From contig JADGKB010000011.1 in assembly GCA_027604185.1 (NCBI GenBank), positions 165,246-229,245 of the forward strand: DNA of 64,000 bases, given 5' to 3'. The notes beneath the pieces are model-generated. The model was not told the origin of the DNA, did not search any database, and saw only the letters and a program-made list of their open reading frames with translations. This DNA comes from Boothiomyces macroporosus (lineage: Eukaryota > Chytridiomycota > Chytridiomycetes > Rhizophydiales > Terramycetaceae). Below, piece by piece: positions 1 to 10,300 of this stretch (its first letter is position 1; each line of letters opens with the position of its first letter). The position numbers were made by a program, and so were the translations under genes.

Positions 1-240
1 CAAACCCCGTTTTTTTAGCACATTTCGCATTTGCGCTTCGGCTTCGTCCAAAGTCATATTTCTAATTAGTCGAGCCAAGTGGTTCAATTTTTGTGGTGAT
101 GTGCGCATATTTCCAGTCGTAAAAGTTGGAATTGGTTTGGATGATTTCAACGGTTTCGCTTCGCTAATAGCAGCGTCAAACAATGATGATGTGCCTGTTG
201 TGTTGAACCTCCTTGGTATTCTAAAATATTTCCAGAGCAT
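1..240 (-). CDS. MRPL22: Mitochondrial ribosomal protein uL22m (partial)
   Basis: Component of the mitochondrial large ribosomal subunit, uL22 family. Eighty codons are visible from the ATG at 240, and the gene runs off the left edge, so the C-terminal part is missing. The N terminus is short and basic (MLWKYFRIPRRF), as expected for a matrix targeting leader. From about residue 48 the uL22 signature follows: SPQKLNHLARLIRNM and then DEAEAQM. No intron is needed. The start codon lies 29 bp from the divergent FAM32A-like gene. Identity rests on this one conserved block, which is characteristic; the mitochondrial assignment is inferred from the leader. Confidence 0.85.
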   Translation of the reverse strand, partial: MLWKYFRIPRRFNTTGTSSLFDAAISEAKPLKSSKPIPTFTTGNMRTSPQKLNHLARLIRNMTLDEAEAQMRNVLKKRGL

Positions 241-269
241 TTCGATTTTGAAGAAAAAAAATTTGAATC
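241..269. promoter_or_regulatory. 29-bp bidirectional intergenic promoter
   Basis: Only 29 bases separate the start codons of the divergent uL22m and FAM32A-like genes. The stretch is A-rich (a run of seven or more A on the + strand) and shows no TATA box. Both promoters and both 5' UTRs must fit here or overlap the neighbouring coding sequence. That is inference from gene placement. Confidence 0.5.
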
Positions 270-564
270 ATGTTCACTGGCGGTGGGTTGAGATTGAAGG
301 GAGACAAGGTGAAAAAGTAGATAATATTAACATAGAAAAAAGAAGGACAAGGAGAGAGAGAAGCCTGTAAAGATCGACAGCGAGCCGTACGTACCTTACA
401 AGACTCCGACAGAGCTGAAGCATGAAAAGACCAAAAAGATGCGATTGGATGAAAAGATTGAAAAGGCAGCAGAGAAGAGCCACAAGGAGCGGGTCGCTGA
501 TTTCAACAAGTACCTTTCGTCGCTCTCTGAGCACCATGATATCCCTAGGGTTGGGCCAGGCTAA
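270..564 (+). CDS. FAM32A: FAM32A-like small nuclear protein
   Basis: Predicted 91-residue protein of the FAM32A family, small nucleolar or spliceosome-associated proteins in animals. It begins MFTGGGLRLKGDKVKK, matching the family's short N-terminal GxLxLKG element, continues through a Lys-rich stretch, and ends with the diagnostic C-terminal block: KSHKERVADFNKYLSS followed by LSEHHDIPRVGPG. One intron, 317..335 (19 nt, GTAG..ATAG), removes an in-frame stop and joins the Lys-rich part in frame. The 3' end is convergent with the Arf GEF gene (69 bp apart). In human, FAM32A acts in exon ligation in the catalytic spliceosome, which is notable in a genome with minimal introns, but that role here is inference. 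Confidence 0.85.
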
Positions 565-633
565 CATAAAATGTTTATAATACTGCAATATATAATTGAT
601 TTCTAAATGATGTATTAAGTTATAGTATCAAAA

Positions 634-3198
634 TTACTTTCCAGGCGATCCAACATTCCCGGGCGACATTAGTGGTGACAAAAATACTTCGGTTGAAAGT
701 AGTGCATTGGTATATATCGTATACTTTTGAAGTTCAATCTTTAAAGCGTGGTGCTTCCTACTCCAGTTAGAAAACACCAATTGACTGACTGAGTGGCTAT
801 CGCTGTACTGCAATTAGAAACAATTACCAGCTGCTTTAGTGGTTGATGAAGAATTTCATGATCATATATTTCCTGTCTAATCTGTTCCAACTGCTTGATC
901 ATACTATCCAATTGTTGCGCCTGCATTAACCACAATTACTTGATCTTTGATGGACACTAATCGAGCAGATATACTCTGCTCCATCCACTTTGCAAATTTC
1001 TTTTTAGCATTAGACTTGTTTGGGGATAAAGACCCAGCATCGCTAAGGATGCTTTTGGAACTAGTGTGTTTGGTTAATATACTGGACACGTTGGAAGATA
1101 GAGTTCTAGCATGGTCAAAAGATCCCTTTTCCTCAACGGGTTTAAATTCTTCAATGATTTCTGGTGGCGAAGAGGTAATTAAACCAGCTTTGATATCTGC
1201 TTCGATTTGAGACCATCCGTAATCAGAGTTCCCTAACCCACCTCCTAACGGCTCTTTGCTTTTTCGAGCAGCCCAATAGTTTATTGTGTTGATCCATGCT
1301 TCGCAAGAATCATTGGATGGCGCTTCAAAGAGAAATACATTATTGTCGGCAAAGTGAACTGAGAAGCAATACGGTCGTGCTTGGCCATAGTCGTGAGGGG
1401 CTGCAAAAGAATGTATTAGAGATTGTATCAGTGGTTCCGAATTAGCTATTTTGTATTCTACATCATGAGAGGAAAAAATTGGATGGCTTGGCGATGGAAC
1501 TGCTTCATCAAAGGTATTAAAACTCTCGCCAATGTTGAGCGGTGAATCTGCAGGTCTGATTGCAACTTCAGGCAGTATATACTCCTTTGGTGTACATATC
1601 GGCACGTCTGATTCTTCCCCAAACGCCAATTGTGGATTTAATTCCATGTCAAGATATTCCTTATCTATTGTATGCAAATGATTTAATTTGTACAGGTGAA
1701 GCTCTACTCCTTCCGTTTTATGCAATTTAATAACACACCAAAATTTGCACCATTTTCTGTTTCTAGCTTTTTCAAAGTGAGATTCCAACAGGTGCTTCCT
1801 TATTAATACTCCCTCTAGTAGCACTTTCTGCTGGTTACTACTTTTTGATAGTAGATTGGAGTGGGACTGCACCTTATTCCCCATCCCTGTACCCTTTTTC
1901 GATGTATTTCGTTCTAGCGTAGTGTTGAACGCGGATGAAAGTGTGGTTGAAACACTCCAAGTAGAGTTGGATCTGACAATGTCATCACTTCTTTCTTCTT
2001 CTGTGACTTTAGTTTTTATCATTGGCGGCATTGATGAACTCCTGACAATTGGGTTTTCTTTTACAGAGCTGTAAATATCCTAAATCGTAAAAAGATGGAT
2101 ACCTTTAGCAACCCTTCCAAGTCTTTTTTCCATTTTTTGAACGATTCGGGGTTGAGCGAGACCTCATTCTTTATCACTTCATCCTTTTCAATCATATTTA
2201 GTATCAAATCAGAGGTGTTTTTCAGAAATGTCTTTGCATTCATCTTCTTGTGACTTTTTGAAGAAACGCTCACAGTATTTAAATCGGTATTCAATAATAC
2301 AACTGAAAATAGTGTTCCGTATACAATGTCTCGTTGAGATTACTATCTTACCTATGCTGCGATATATTGGATGAAACTCTGGATTGCAATCCCAATACCG
2401 TTTGGATACTTGGTAAAGAATTCTATCTATAGCCTGCGTCTCTCCATTTAAATCCAAATGTTCACATAATTTTCTGGTTAATCGAGGAATACCTAAATGC
2501 AGTATCAATTGTCACTCCGTTAAAATCAAAACATTTCATGTATCCAATCAATACACAATTGTTGTAATCCCCCCTTGGATTAGCCATATATACCCTTTTC
2601 CTATTATACTGGACACTTTATCTTTTTCAAAGTTTTCTGCCGTTCCATTGTACAGACTCTGTCCATATGCAATAGCTGCAGGGTCGTAACCTTCGTCTAT
2701 TACTATTGGCAGTGGTTTATTCATATCTCCGTTATCTTCCACTTTCAAACCTTCCAGCACAGAGTAAATCGCGCCAGTTTCGATTGGCTTTTCCAGCATA
2801 ATTCGAGGAAGCTCTACGGTGGTCATTGCTAGAATCGTTTGTTTTGCGCTCTCTTTTGAAAGAGGTACTTTGAACGTCGAAGTATTTCTTCTGGGAATAG
2901 AAATTAGTCCCGTATCCTTGTCTGTGTTTTCTTCCTTATGCTGCCGTATAATAGATGCAATTTTTTCAACCCTTTCATTCTGGCGATTAATTTCTTTTTG
3001 AAAGTTAGGAACGCTGCTTCGAGAATCAAGACTGTTGCCTGAAGCCAAATTAGTTTGCCGTAATGTCTCATCTGCACCGATATTTTTATCAGAAGAAGCT
3101 TCATGCAAGTCCGTATCTGTGTGCCTTCTCACTAATCCTTGAGTAGTATTATCCTCGTCCGCGAAACTGGGGCGTTTTGGCTTTATTGAAGATTGCAT
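634..3198 (-). CDS. EFA6/PSD-type Arf guanine nucleotide exchange factor (Sec7-PH)
   Basis: Predicted 814-residue exchange factor for Arf GTPases at the plasma membrane or endosomes. An N-terminal disordered region (about 1-185) is followed by a Sec7 domain (about 185-350) with the conserved CFDFNGVTIDTAFR helix, the glutamate finger in LNGETQ, and SVVLLNTDLNT. A PH domain follows (about 430-617), ending in the EFA6/YEL1-like NYWAARKSKEPL, with a long low-complexity insert. The tail holds a coiled coil (about 727-760). Six introns: 2574..2593, 2474..2492, 2330..2351, 2080..2102, 921..939 and 808..827 (19-23 nt). Each restores the Sec7 or C-terminal frame. The start at 3198 is the first ATG. 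Family assignment is firm; the exact subfamily is inferred from the Sec7-PH order. Confidence 0.87.
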
Positions 3199-3627
3199 TT
3201 CAAAAAGTCAAGTTTGAGCCACCATCATCGAGTTGAAGGTATATGCATTCCAGCAAAAGTCTATCTGTTGTATTTACATGTTGCGCAGGTGGGATTTCGT
3301 TACATCGATTTTCTTAAATCCGATTGCCAAACAAGCACTGTAATCTGATTGGACTCACAGATGGCGATTTATTCAGTCTGATGTACAACCAGGGCTAATT
3401 GAGACTCTGAATTTAGACTGTGAATGAGTTAACTGCCAATGAAGAAATAACAAGTCAGGCAAGCATTTTCAGCCATAAAGTAGTCTCAGCTGGATTCGAT
3501 ATACTGTAGCAGTATTATGGCTGCTCTGTGTTCGTTGACATAATGGACAGTTACGAAAATTGAAAGTACTCTAATGAACTGAGCTGCTTCGAGATTCATC
3601 TCTACAGATTTATAATTACTAACTTTA
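3199..3627. other. Intergenic, no gene recognised
   Basis: This 429-bp stretch lies between the start of the Arf GEF gene and the stop of the PP4 gene, both on the minus strand. I found no reading frame with recognisable protein motifs on either strand, even allowing 19-24 nt introns, and no convincing tRNA cloverleaf. It presumably holds the promoter of the Arf GEF and the 3' end of the phosphatase transcript. Confidence 0.4.
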
Positions 3628-4809
3628 TTAAGTAAAGTAGCGGTCGATTGTCTAATGTTAAGCTTCACTTACAGCATTGGTATCTACTGGGACTTCATCG
3701 TATAAAGAATGGCCACTACCCTGTCCAACTGTTTTCAATTGATTGATTTTTTTAAGCAAGCTGTCCTCCTCCAGAAAATCTTTCAATCGATCGTGTTGCA
3801 GTGGTTTATTCGGCTCTCTGTCTTGGATGGGACATGGACCAAACACGTTAAAATATCTTTCCAAAGAGGGACTAATTTCCAAGATGGATGCCAAGTTACC
3901 TGCTCTGTAACAGTAATTTGGAGCAGACCAAACTGTGGATAACATATCATCGAAGAGAATCTTGTTAGTTCGGGATTACCTGGTATCCTTCCATACAAAG
4001 TTGATGAGCTCTACATATGTGGCCCAGCTGATTCATTTCAAGAAACTTTCTGGTAACTTCTTTGCCAAACACATATCCAGCTCCCCTTGGGGAAACTGCA
4101 AAATGCCCGTTACTCTCTAATAACTCTGCAGGCACTGGATCTGACCATACTAAATCCGCCATTGGTCCTTCATGAGGTATCTCTTTAAAGCGATCTTGAT
4201 ATTAGCAATAAGCTACCAATAACTCTAATTTGATCTACAGTATGAATTGAAGGGCTAGTTAATTGTTTAATACCTCAGTCCACCATGGATAGCCAAAATG
4301 GTATCGTCAATAACCACGGCCAATACTAGGTAATCAAATAGCTCTGTAAAGTAGTTCCAGACTGAATTAGCAACGATTACCACTGGAATCCCCATATTTT
4401 CGCATGCATTCTGTATAAAAGCCATAGGTTGTTGTAACTGCTCTTGATTCGTGGTTGCCTCTCACCAAAGTAATTCTGGATGGATAACGAAGTTTCAAAC
4501 AAATTAAAAGTGTGATGACTTCTACTGAATGGTGTCCGCGATCGACATAGTCCCCTAGGAACACATAGTTTGTATTTGGTGCATATCCCCCGATCCTGAA
4601 TATCTCTAGCAAATCAAAGAATTGTCTGGTTTAATCACAAAGTACCCATGAACATCTCCTACCACTGTGCATGGTGATTTTATTGACCGAACATTGCTTT
4701 CTTGCACAAGCAGCTCTTTTGCTTTCTCACACAGCTCCTTAATTACTGGTGCCGGTATAAGCTGTTTTTCATAGCACTGTGATATAACCTGATCGACATC
4801 AATTGCCAT
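3628..4809 (-). CDS. PPH3: PP4-type serine/threonine protein phosphatase catalytic subunit
   Basis: Predicted 353-residue PPP-family phosphatase, closest by eye to protein phosphatase 4. The metal and phosphate motifs are intact: GDVHG (about 51-55, split by an intron), GDYVDRG, RGNHES, and [12 protein letters not shown] near the end. The PP4-like blocks [18 protein letters not shown] and [12 protein letters not shown] separate it from PP2A. Six introns: 4626..4645, 4362..4380, 4255..4273, 4195..4216, 3961..3979 and 3652..3672. The last gives a C terminus of DRYFT rather than the usual YFL; without it the protein would end NAVSEA. The protein also carries an extra stretch of about 40 residues before that tail. 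It starts 25 bp from the divergent SNF8 gene. Confidence 0.88.
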
Positions 4810-4834
4810 TGGTTCGAAAAAAGAAACTTTCCAA
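4810..4834. promoter_or_regulatory. 25-bp bidirectional intergenic promoter
   Basis: Twenty-five bases separate the divergent start codons of the PP4-type phosphatase and SNF8. There is no TATA-like element. Both transcripts must initiate within this space or inside the neighbouring gene. Confidence 0.45.
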
Positions 4835-5616
4835 ATGTCCCACAGAAAAGCCGGAGTGAGAGGACTACAACACCAAAGAAAAACCAGAGAACAGTTCCAG
4901 AAAGCCGGAGAAGAAATCGCCGTCCAGCAACTGGAGCAGGTAAATTATACTCATCCAGATGAAAGTTGCCCTTGATGCGCTTAAAAACAACTTGGAACTG
5001 TTTGCCCAAAAGCACTCGAATGAAATCAAAAAAGACCCTGTATTTAGAACGCAGTTTCAGACCATGTGTGCCCAAGTTGGCGTTGATCCATTAGCTTCAA
5101 ACAAAAGTTTCTGGACAGAGATGCTTGGGTTTGGTGACTTTTATTATCAGTTATCAGTGCAAATTGCGCAAGTGTGTATAGTAACTAGAGAGCAAAATGG
5201 AGGACTGATTGAAATAGGAGAGCTTATTAAGCAAGTGGAAAAAATGAGGGGCAAGCATTCTCAAGCAATTAGCAGGTAATTTGATGTAACCAAAGGGATG
5301 ATGTCTTGCAAAGTTTGAAATGTTTGAAACCACTTGGAGATGGATTCTCTGTGATAAAGATGGGACAGCGAACTTTGATAAGGTCTGTGCCAGAAGGTAT
5401 TCATCACTAATCTTTGAATTGAATAACGACAATATTTTGGTTCTGGAAATTGCAGAGAAGAGAGGATACGCGGATGTAGATATGTTGATAAATGACTTGA
5501 AGTGGACAGAGGATCGTGCACAAAGCAATTTAACTACCTTGATGAACGAAGGGATTTGTTGGATCGACGAGCAATCAACACCACACTCATACTGGATATC
5601 TGGATTGTATTTTTAA
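4835..5616 (+). CDS. SNF8: ESCRT-II subunit SNF8/VPS22
   Basis: Predicted 240-residue subunit of the ESCRT-II complex, which sorts ubiquitinated cargo into multivesicular bodies. The N-terminal helix (MSHRKAGVRGLQHQRK) and coiled coil precede the family core: CAQVGVDPLA, FWTEMLGFGDFYYQL, and two C-terminal winged helices ending in the HYWL-like SYWISGLYF. Three introns: 4940..4958, 5276..5295 and 5397..5416. The third has GT at its 5' end but TG rather than AG at its 3' end. It is required to join SVPE to ELNNDNILVL, a motif well conserved in SNF8. The start at 4835 recovers the conserved N-terminal helix. Confidence 0.92.
5397..5416 (+). other. Apparent GT-TG intron in SNF8
   Basis: This 20-nt segment begins GTATTC, carries a CTAAT branch-like motif, and would end CTTTG. 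Removing it joins SVPE to ELNNDN in frame, as expected from SNF8 homologues. No AG lies at a usable position: the next downstream AG would delete conserved residues. A sequencing error (G for AG) or a genuinely non-canonical 3' splice site would both explain it. Confidence 0.6.
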
Positions 5617-5647
5617 TATATTGCAAATTCAAGAATATATTCATTAA

Positions 5648-6315
5648 TCACATCATCAAAAAGGGAACAACTAAACCTAGCAAATACCCAACCCTGCTGG
5701 CTCCATTCTTGTTGAATCCTGTTGGACATATGCTGTTTAAGCTTGATACAAACGATGATACCTGAGTGCTTACTCCAGAGTCAAGATCATTCAGTCCTCC
5801 CAAAGCATTAATCTGTAAACCAACGCAAGGGATACACACATAGTTTGGATTTTTTTCTGCAAAGTCAATCAATTGCGGTCCGATATTGGCAGCTCCAATG
5901 TTTATCCCATTCTTTTGAAGAACGGAAATTTCATTCGTTAGACAGTTTGCACCAGTAGAGTCTTTTACACATGCAACTGTATTAAAAATTTCAATCCTGA
6001 ATTAAAAATAGAGCACCATGAATAAGCCGCTTGTGCACTAGTCGATGGAGGATAGACAATCTGAGTTCCGCATGCTGGTATAACATATTGTTTGAAATTA
6101 GACAATGCAGTGGAACAAGCTGTGGTACAAATTAAGTTGTTGTTGTTTAGTAATGTGGATAATTGGGATAGCGATGATACTTGTCCATTAAAGCATGCCT
6201 TTTCAAATGCGCCAGAATATTGAGTAAAGGCAGTTTGACAGGCTTGGGTCAAAGAACTGGACGACGATGCACTAGCAGCTACAGTAAATCCAATTAGGAT
6301 GGAAAGCAAAACCAT
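5648..6315 (-). CDS. Ten-cysteine secreted family protein 1
   Basis: Member of a lineage family in this window of secreted proteins with a repeated CQxAxxxY...AC, CxxAC...F, CG, ACVK, C, CxxC and C pattern. The ATG at 6315 gives a signal peptide (MVLLSILIGFTVAA); a Ser-rich spacer follows, then LTQACQTAFTQYSGAFEKAC. One intron, 5997..6016 (20 nt, GTG start), removes a stop and restores the IEIFNTVACVKD motif shared with its paralogues. The C terminus is hydrophobic (VGYLLGLVVPFLMM), which suggests a GPI anchor. Function is unknown: I do not recognise a named domain. It is convergent with SNF8 (31 bp apart). Confidence 0.75.
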
Positions 6316-6549
6316 AATTAAAGATCTTTGATTGATAGTTCTTTCATATATCAATGCGTCTGTGCGCGCAGATATTAAAAACTAGTTCCATATATTAATT
6401 TTTATTAATTTCATTTCCGGCTTCGTCAAGCAGGTGGATATTGGTTATTCCAGTGTGGATATCCCCTGCTCAATTGGCAAATGAGCGTGATTTTTGATTG
6501 AGGCATGGTTGAGTTTCATTTTTATTTGTTGGCTCCACGCTAGAGAGGA

Positions 6550-6556
6550 TATAAAA
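6550..6556 (+). promoter_or_regulatory. TATA box of ten-cysteine protein 2
   Basis: TATAAAA lies 24 bp upstream of the ATG at 6581. At a usual TATA-to-start spacing this leaves almost no 5' UTR. It also supports 6581 over the in-frame ORF extension upstream. Confidence 0.65.
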
Positions 6557-6580
6557 GAAGCAGAGGATGTATTGAAACTA

Positions 6581-7252
6581 ATGTTCTTGTTATTATTGCA
6601 ACCAATCTTTGCCCAATTCGCAACTGTCAGCGATGCTACCTGTCAAACCGCGCTCAATAATTACGGTCCAGCTGTGCAATCTGCCTGTTTTGGTGGTACA
6701 GCGGACATGAGCTTCATTAGCTCGATTAAAAAGGCCACAACAGTGTGCTCATCCGCTTGCTCTCAAGCAGTCACGGATTTCCAAAACAATGCAATGACTC
6801 AATGTGCTTCATCATTCATCCTTCAAGGAGATAGCGAAACTAATGGGGTGACCTTTACTTCTCAGTTACGTATTTCAATTGCATTCACCTGCACCAAGGA
6901 TCCAGCCAATACCTCTGCCTATTGTGTGACTCCTGAACTCGCTGCTGTCGCTGCTGCTGGAATCAACTTGGATCAGCCTAGTGCTGTTGGTGATCTAACA
7001 ACGTTTTTAACCAGCAATCCGGCAATTGCTTGCTCTACTTGCTTGAAAACCCAATTGAGCAATGTAAACACTCTCCAAAACATTGATCAGGCCTCTCTAT
7101 CCGTATACAATATGATGGCACGGTATATTGCAGCATCATGTGCATCATACACAACAACTGCCAATTCTACCACTGTTAACGTCAAAAGCGGTGCAAAGCA
7201 AACTGTAATTTCAGGGTTATTATTAGGCTTGTGTATTAGCACCATGTACTAG
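6581..7252 (+). CDS. Ten-cysteine secreted family protein 2
   Basis: Predicted 223-residue secreted protein without introns. The chosen ATG gives a signal peptide (MFLLLLQPIFAQ). The body shows the family pattern of ten cysteines: CQTALNNYGPAVQSAC, CSSACSQAVTDF, QC, FTC, YC, CSTC and SC. The last segment is a hydrophobic tail preceded by small residues (KSGAKQTVISGLLLG), a likely GPI signal. A TATA box at 6550 sits just upstream. It is convergent with the seven-repeat peroxiredoxin-like gene. I can name no function; abundance, secretion and lineage expansion suggest a cell-surface or host-facing role. Confidence 0.78.
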   Translation: MFLLLLQPIFAQFATVSDATCQTALNNYGPAVQSACFGGTADMSFISSIKKATTVCSSACSQAVTDFQNNAMTQCASSFILQGDSETNGVTFTSQLRISIAFTCTKDPANTSAYCVTPELAAVAAAGINLDQPSAVGDLTTFLTSNPAIACSTCLKTQLSNVNTLQNIDQASLSVYNMMARYIAASCASYTTTANSTTVNVKSGAKQTVISGLLLGLCISTMY

Positions 7253-7314
7253 AAATAAAAACGATTTGTTCTGAAATCTTTTGAATAATTTTTATTACTT
7301 TATATTTAGAGTAG

Positions 7315-10300
7315 TTATTTACGCTTCCGAGAGTTTAAAATTGCTTCCACAATTTCGCGAGGTCCTGGCCGATTAGAGTAATCTGGGTTTTCAGACACGT
7401 ATATCAGAGTTCCTGTTTTCTTTTGCAATACAAACGTAGCAGGTGTGCTTAAAGTACAAGATTCACCATACGTTTGTTTCCAATTCATGCCAACCAGCTC
7501 TTCCAGCGCTTTTATATCACCTTCTTTCATTTCATAATCTAGGCCGTACAATTTTGCAATTTTAAAGTTGATATCATGAACAATTGTGTAGTTGATTTTG
7601 AATTCACTGGCAAAGGTTTTGAGCTTTTGCGTAGATTCACTCGATATTGCGATCAGTTCAATATCATTATCTGCGAATATATCAAAAGCCTTGTGGAGTG
7701 TTTTCAAATAGTTGGAGCAATATGCACACCAAGTTCCTCGGAAGAAGACTAATACCAAAGTTTTATCCTTGATTAACTTGTCAATTTCAAGATTGTCATT
7801 TGCGATTGTGACTGCTTTAAATACAGGTGCAGGCTCTCCAATTCTGTACTTTTTTCTTTCTGCAAGTGTTTCAGCTGCTCTTGCTTTAGTTTTTTCCACA
7901 GTGTTTAGATTTTCCTCATCGATTGGACTTCCCATTACAATATGCGAAAAGCCTAGCGTTATGGATTTGAAGGTTAGCTTTAAATCTGATTCAATTGCTT
8001 GCAATTCTAGTTTAATTGAAAGGTTACTTTTATCTAGTGCGGGTATTCCAGAAAGTGTTACCTGTTTAAGAGGAATAAAATTGCTGATTGAAGACTCTTT
8101 CGCTTTTGACTTGGCCAGTACATCGAGCATTTCTTTAGGTCCAGGCAGTTTCACCAAGTCCCCGTTAGCCTGGGCTAAGAGTATTCTCCCAGTCTTCTTT
8201 TGTACCAGAAAACACCCATTTACCAAATTCGCAGTCGCTGATCCGTACTTATCCTGCCAATTGATACCTATAAGGTCTTCGAGAGCTTTCTTCTCTTCGT
8301 CTGTATATTCGTGGTATAACCCAAAGAGCTTGGCTATTTCAACATCTACATCATTGATGACCTTGAAAGTGATTCTTTGTCTATCAATCTCTTCTTCAAA
8401 CTTTTCCTTTTTTTCACTCGTTATGGCTATTATTTCAATGTCGTCGCCATCTTCAAATACTGACAATGCTTTTTGGAATGAATTCAGTTGGACCATAGAG
8501 TATTGGCAATACGTACCCCGGAAAAACACCAGTATTAAATTCTTGGATTGATTGAAGGAAGAAATATTAAACTTTTGAGAGTTGTACTCAAAGCTAAACG
8601 TTGGTATAAAATCTCCCACACAGACTGATTTGTGGGCATCGATTGTCTTCTCAATCCTTTTTGTTGCGCTGACTATTGTTTCATGACTCTTCTTTTTTGA
8701 ATCATCGTTCGATATTAGTATTCGATATTTTTCAAGCACAGCATTTAAATGATATTTATGGTCCCGGTCTATTTCAAGGATTGCTAAATTAATTACGAAT
8801 TACAAGCATCTTTGGTTGTCAAACCAAGTTTGGACAAGCTGAGATTAGATGCACCCCTGCTTCTTTTGGAAAGTTTGGGAGTTAAAACGACTTTCTTGGA
8901 ATTGATAACGTCAACTAGTTCTTTTGGACTAGGGACTTTGACGGGATCAAATAATCTAAAGAACAAAATCCTGAAAGTTTTCTTTTGAATGACATAAACC
9001 GCTGGAATTGTCATTATATTTGAATTGTGGTAATATCTATCCCAATCAATGCTATAAATTTCATTAATTTTTTGAATCTCTGATCTGTTCCATTCATACT
9101 TGAGACCATACTGATTTATAATTTGATTCGAGCTATCGCTTACAACATCAATCGTCAATCCACATTCATCTACCATAGCTTGGAGTGAAGCCTTGTTTTC
9201 ATTACAGACTGCAATAACATGAATGTCGTCGTTTCCTGAAATTTCTATCATTTTGTTGATCGACTTTAACTGCAAGGTAGTGAATGGTGCCCATGATCCA
9301 AAGAAAAACAAAAGAATCACATATTTTGTCTGTAATATTTCTTCCAAATCTACAAATTCGTCTGTTACCGAAGAAGTTACAAATATTGCTGCTTGGTCAC
9401 CGAGATTAGGTATACGATTGTTTTGCAGGGCATTTCTCATAAAATCTTTCATTTTGCTGGTCATAGTATTGTATTCCGGATATTTCACGAGAGTCTTGTT
9501 GAATTGATCTGTTAAAACCCCAGCCTTTTGTTTAAAATCACTTTCAATCATTTGGATATCTGCCTTAAAAATAATTTACCCACATCAAAGTTCAGTATGC
9601 TTGAGAAGCTATCATCTCTCCTCAAGGACGATATACTAGGTGAGATTCTCCCTGTGAAATTATCATCTTTTTGAGCATTTTTTGATTTCCAAATTGCATC
9701 AATTATATCTTTGGGTCCAGCCAACTTTGAATAGTCTGGATTACTATCTGCAAATATGATTTTGCTAGTTTTCTTTTGAACAACGAATGCTGCTGGTACT
9801 GCCAATGAACAACTTTCACCATATGAATCCTGCCAATTAATTCCAAGGATTTCTTCCAATGCCTTTATCTCTTCCGGCTTCCACAAATATTCTAGGCCAA
9901 ACATCTTTGTAACTTCATAGTCCACATCAGAACACAGCTTGAATTTAAATTTATGTTCAATGGTGACAGCCTTTAAATTTTCCTTTGTGTCACCAGATAT
10001 TGCAATGATTTCAACATCCCCATCATTAAGAATATCTAGCGCTTTCTGGATAGATTTCAAATGCGTCTAATGTTAGCTAATTCGTACCATAGAGAACTGA
10101 CACCATGCACCTCTAAAGAACAACAATATAACATATTTTTTAGCCGATATCTTCCAAACGTCTACAAATTCTCCATCTGCGGAATCTAGTTTGATGTTTG
10201 GAACCATATCTCCGATGTGAACTGTTCTCTTTTGGGTTTGCTGAGCTGCTCTATCATCTGCTCTCTTTAAAAGCTCTGCATGATCTTTCTTTGTAACCAA

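Noticed and set aside
101..370. 89-codon plus-strand frame over uL22m and the FAM32A start
   Set aside because: It is antisense to the clear uL22m signature and crosses into FAM32A in the wrong frame.
3380..3425. CTGATG and CTGA elements resembling a C/D snoRNA
   Set aside because: Boxes are too close together and there is no terminal stem.
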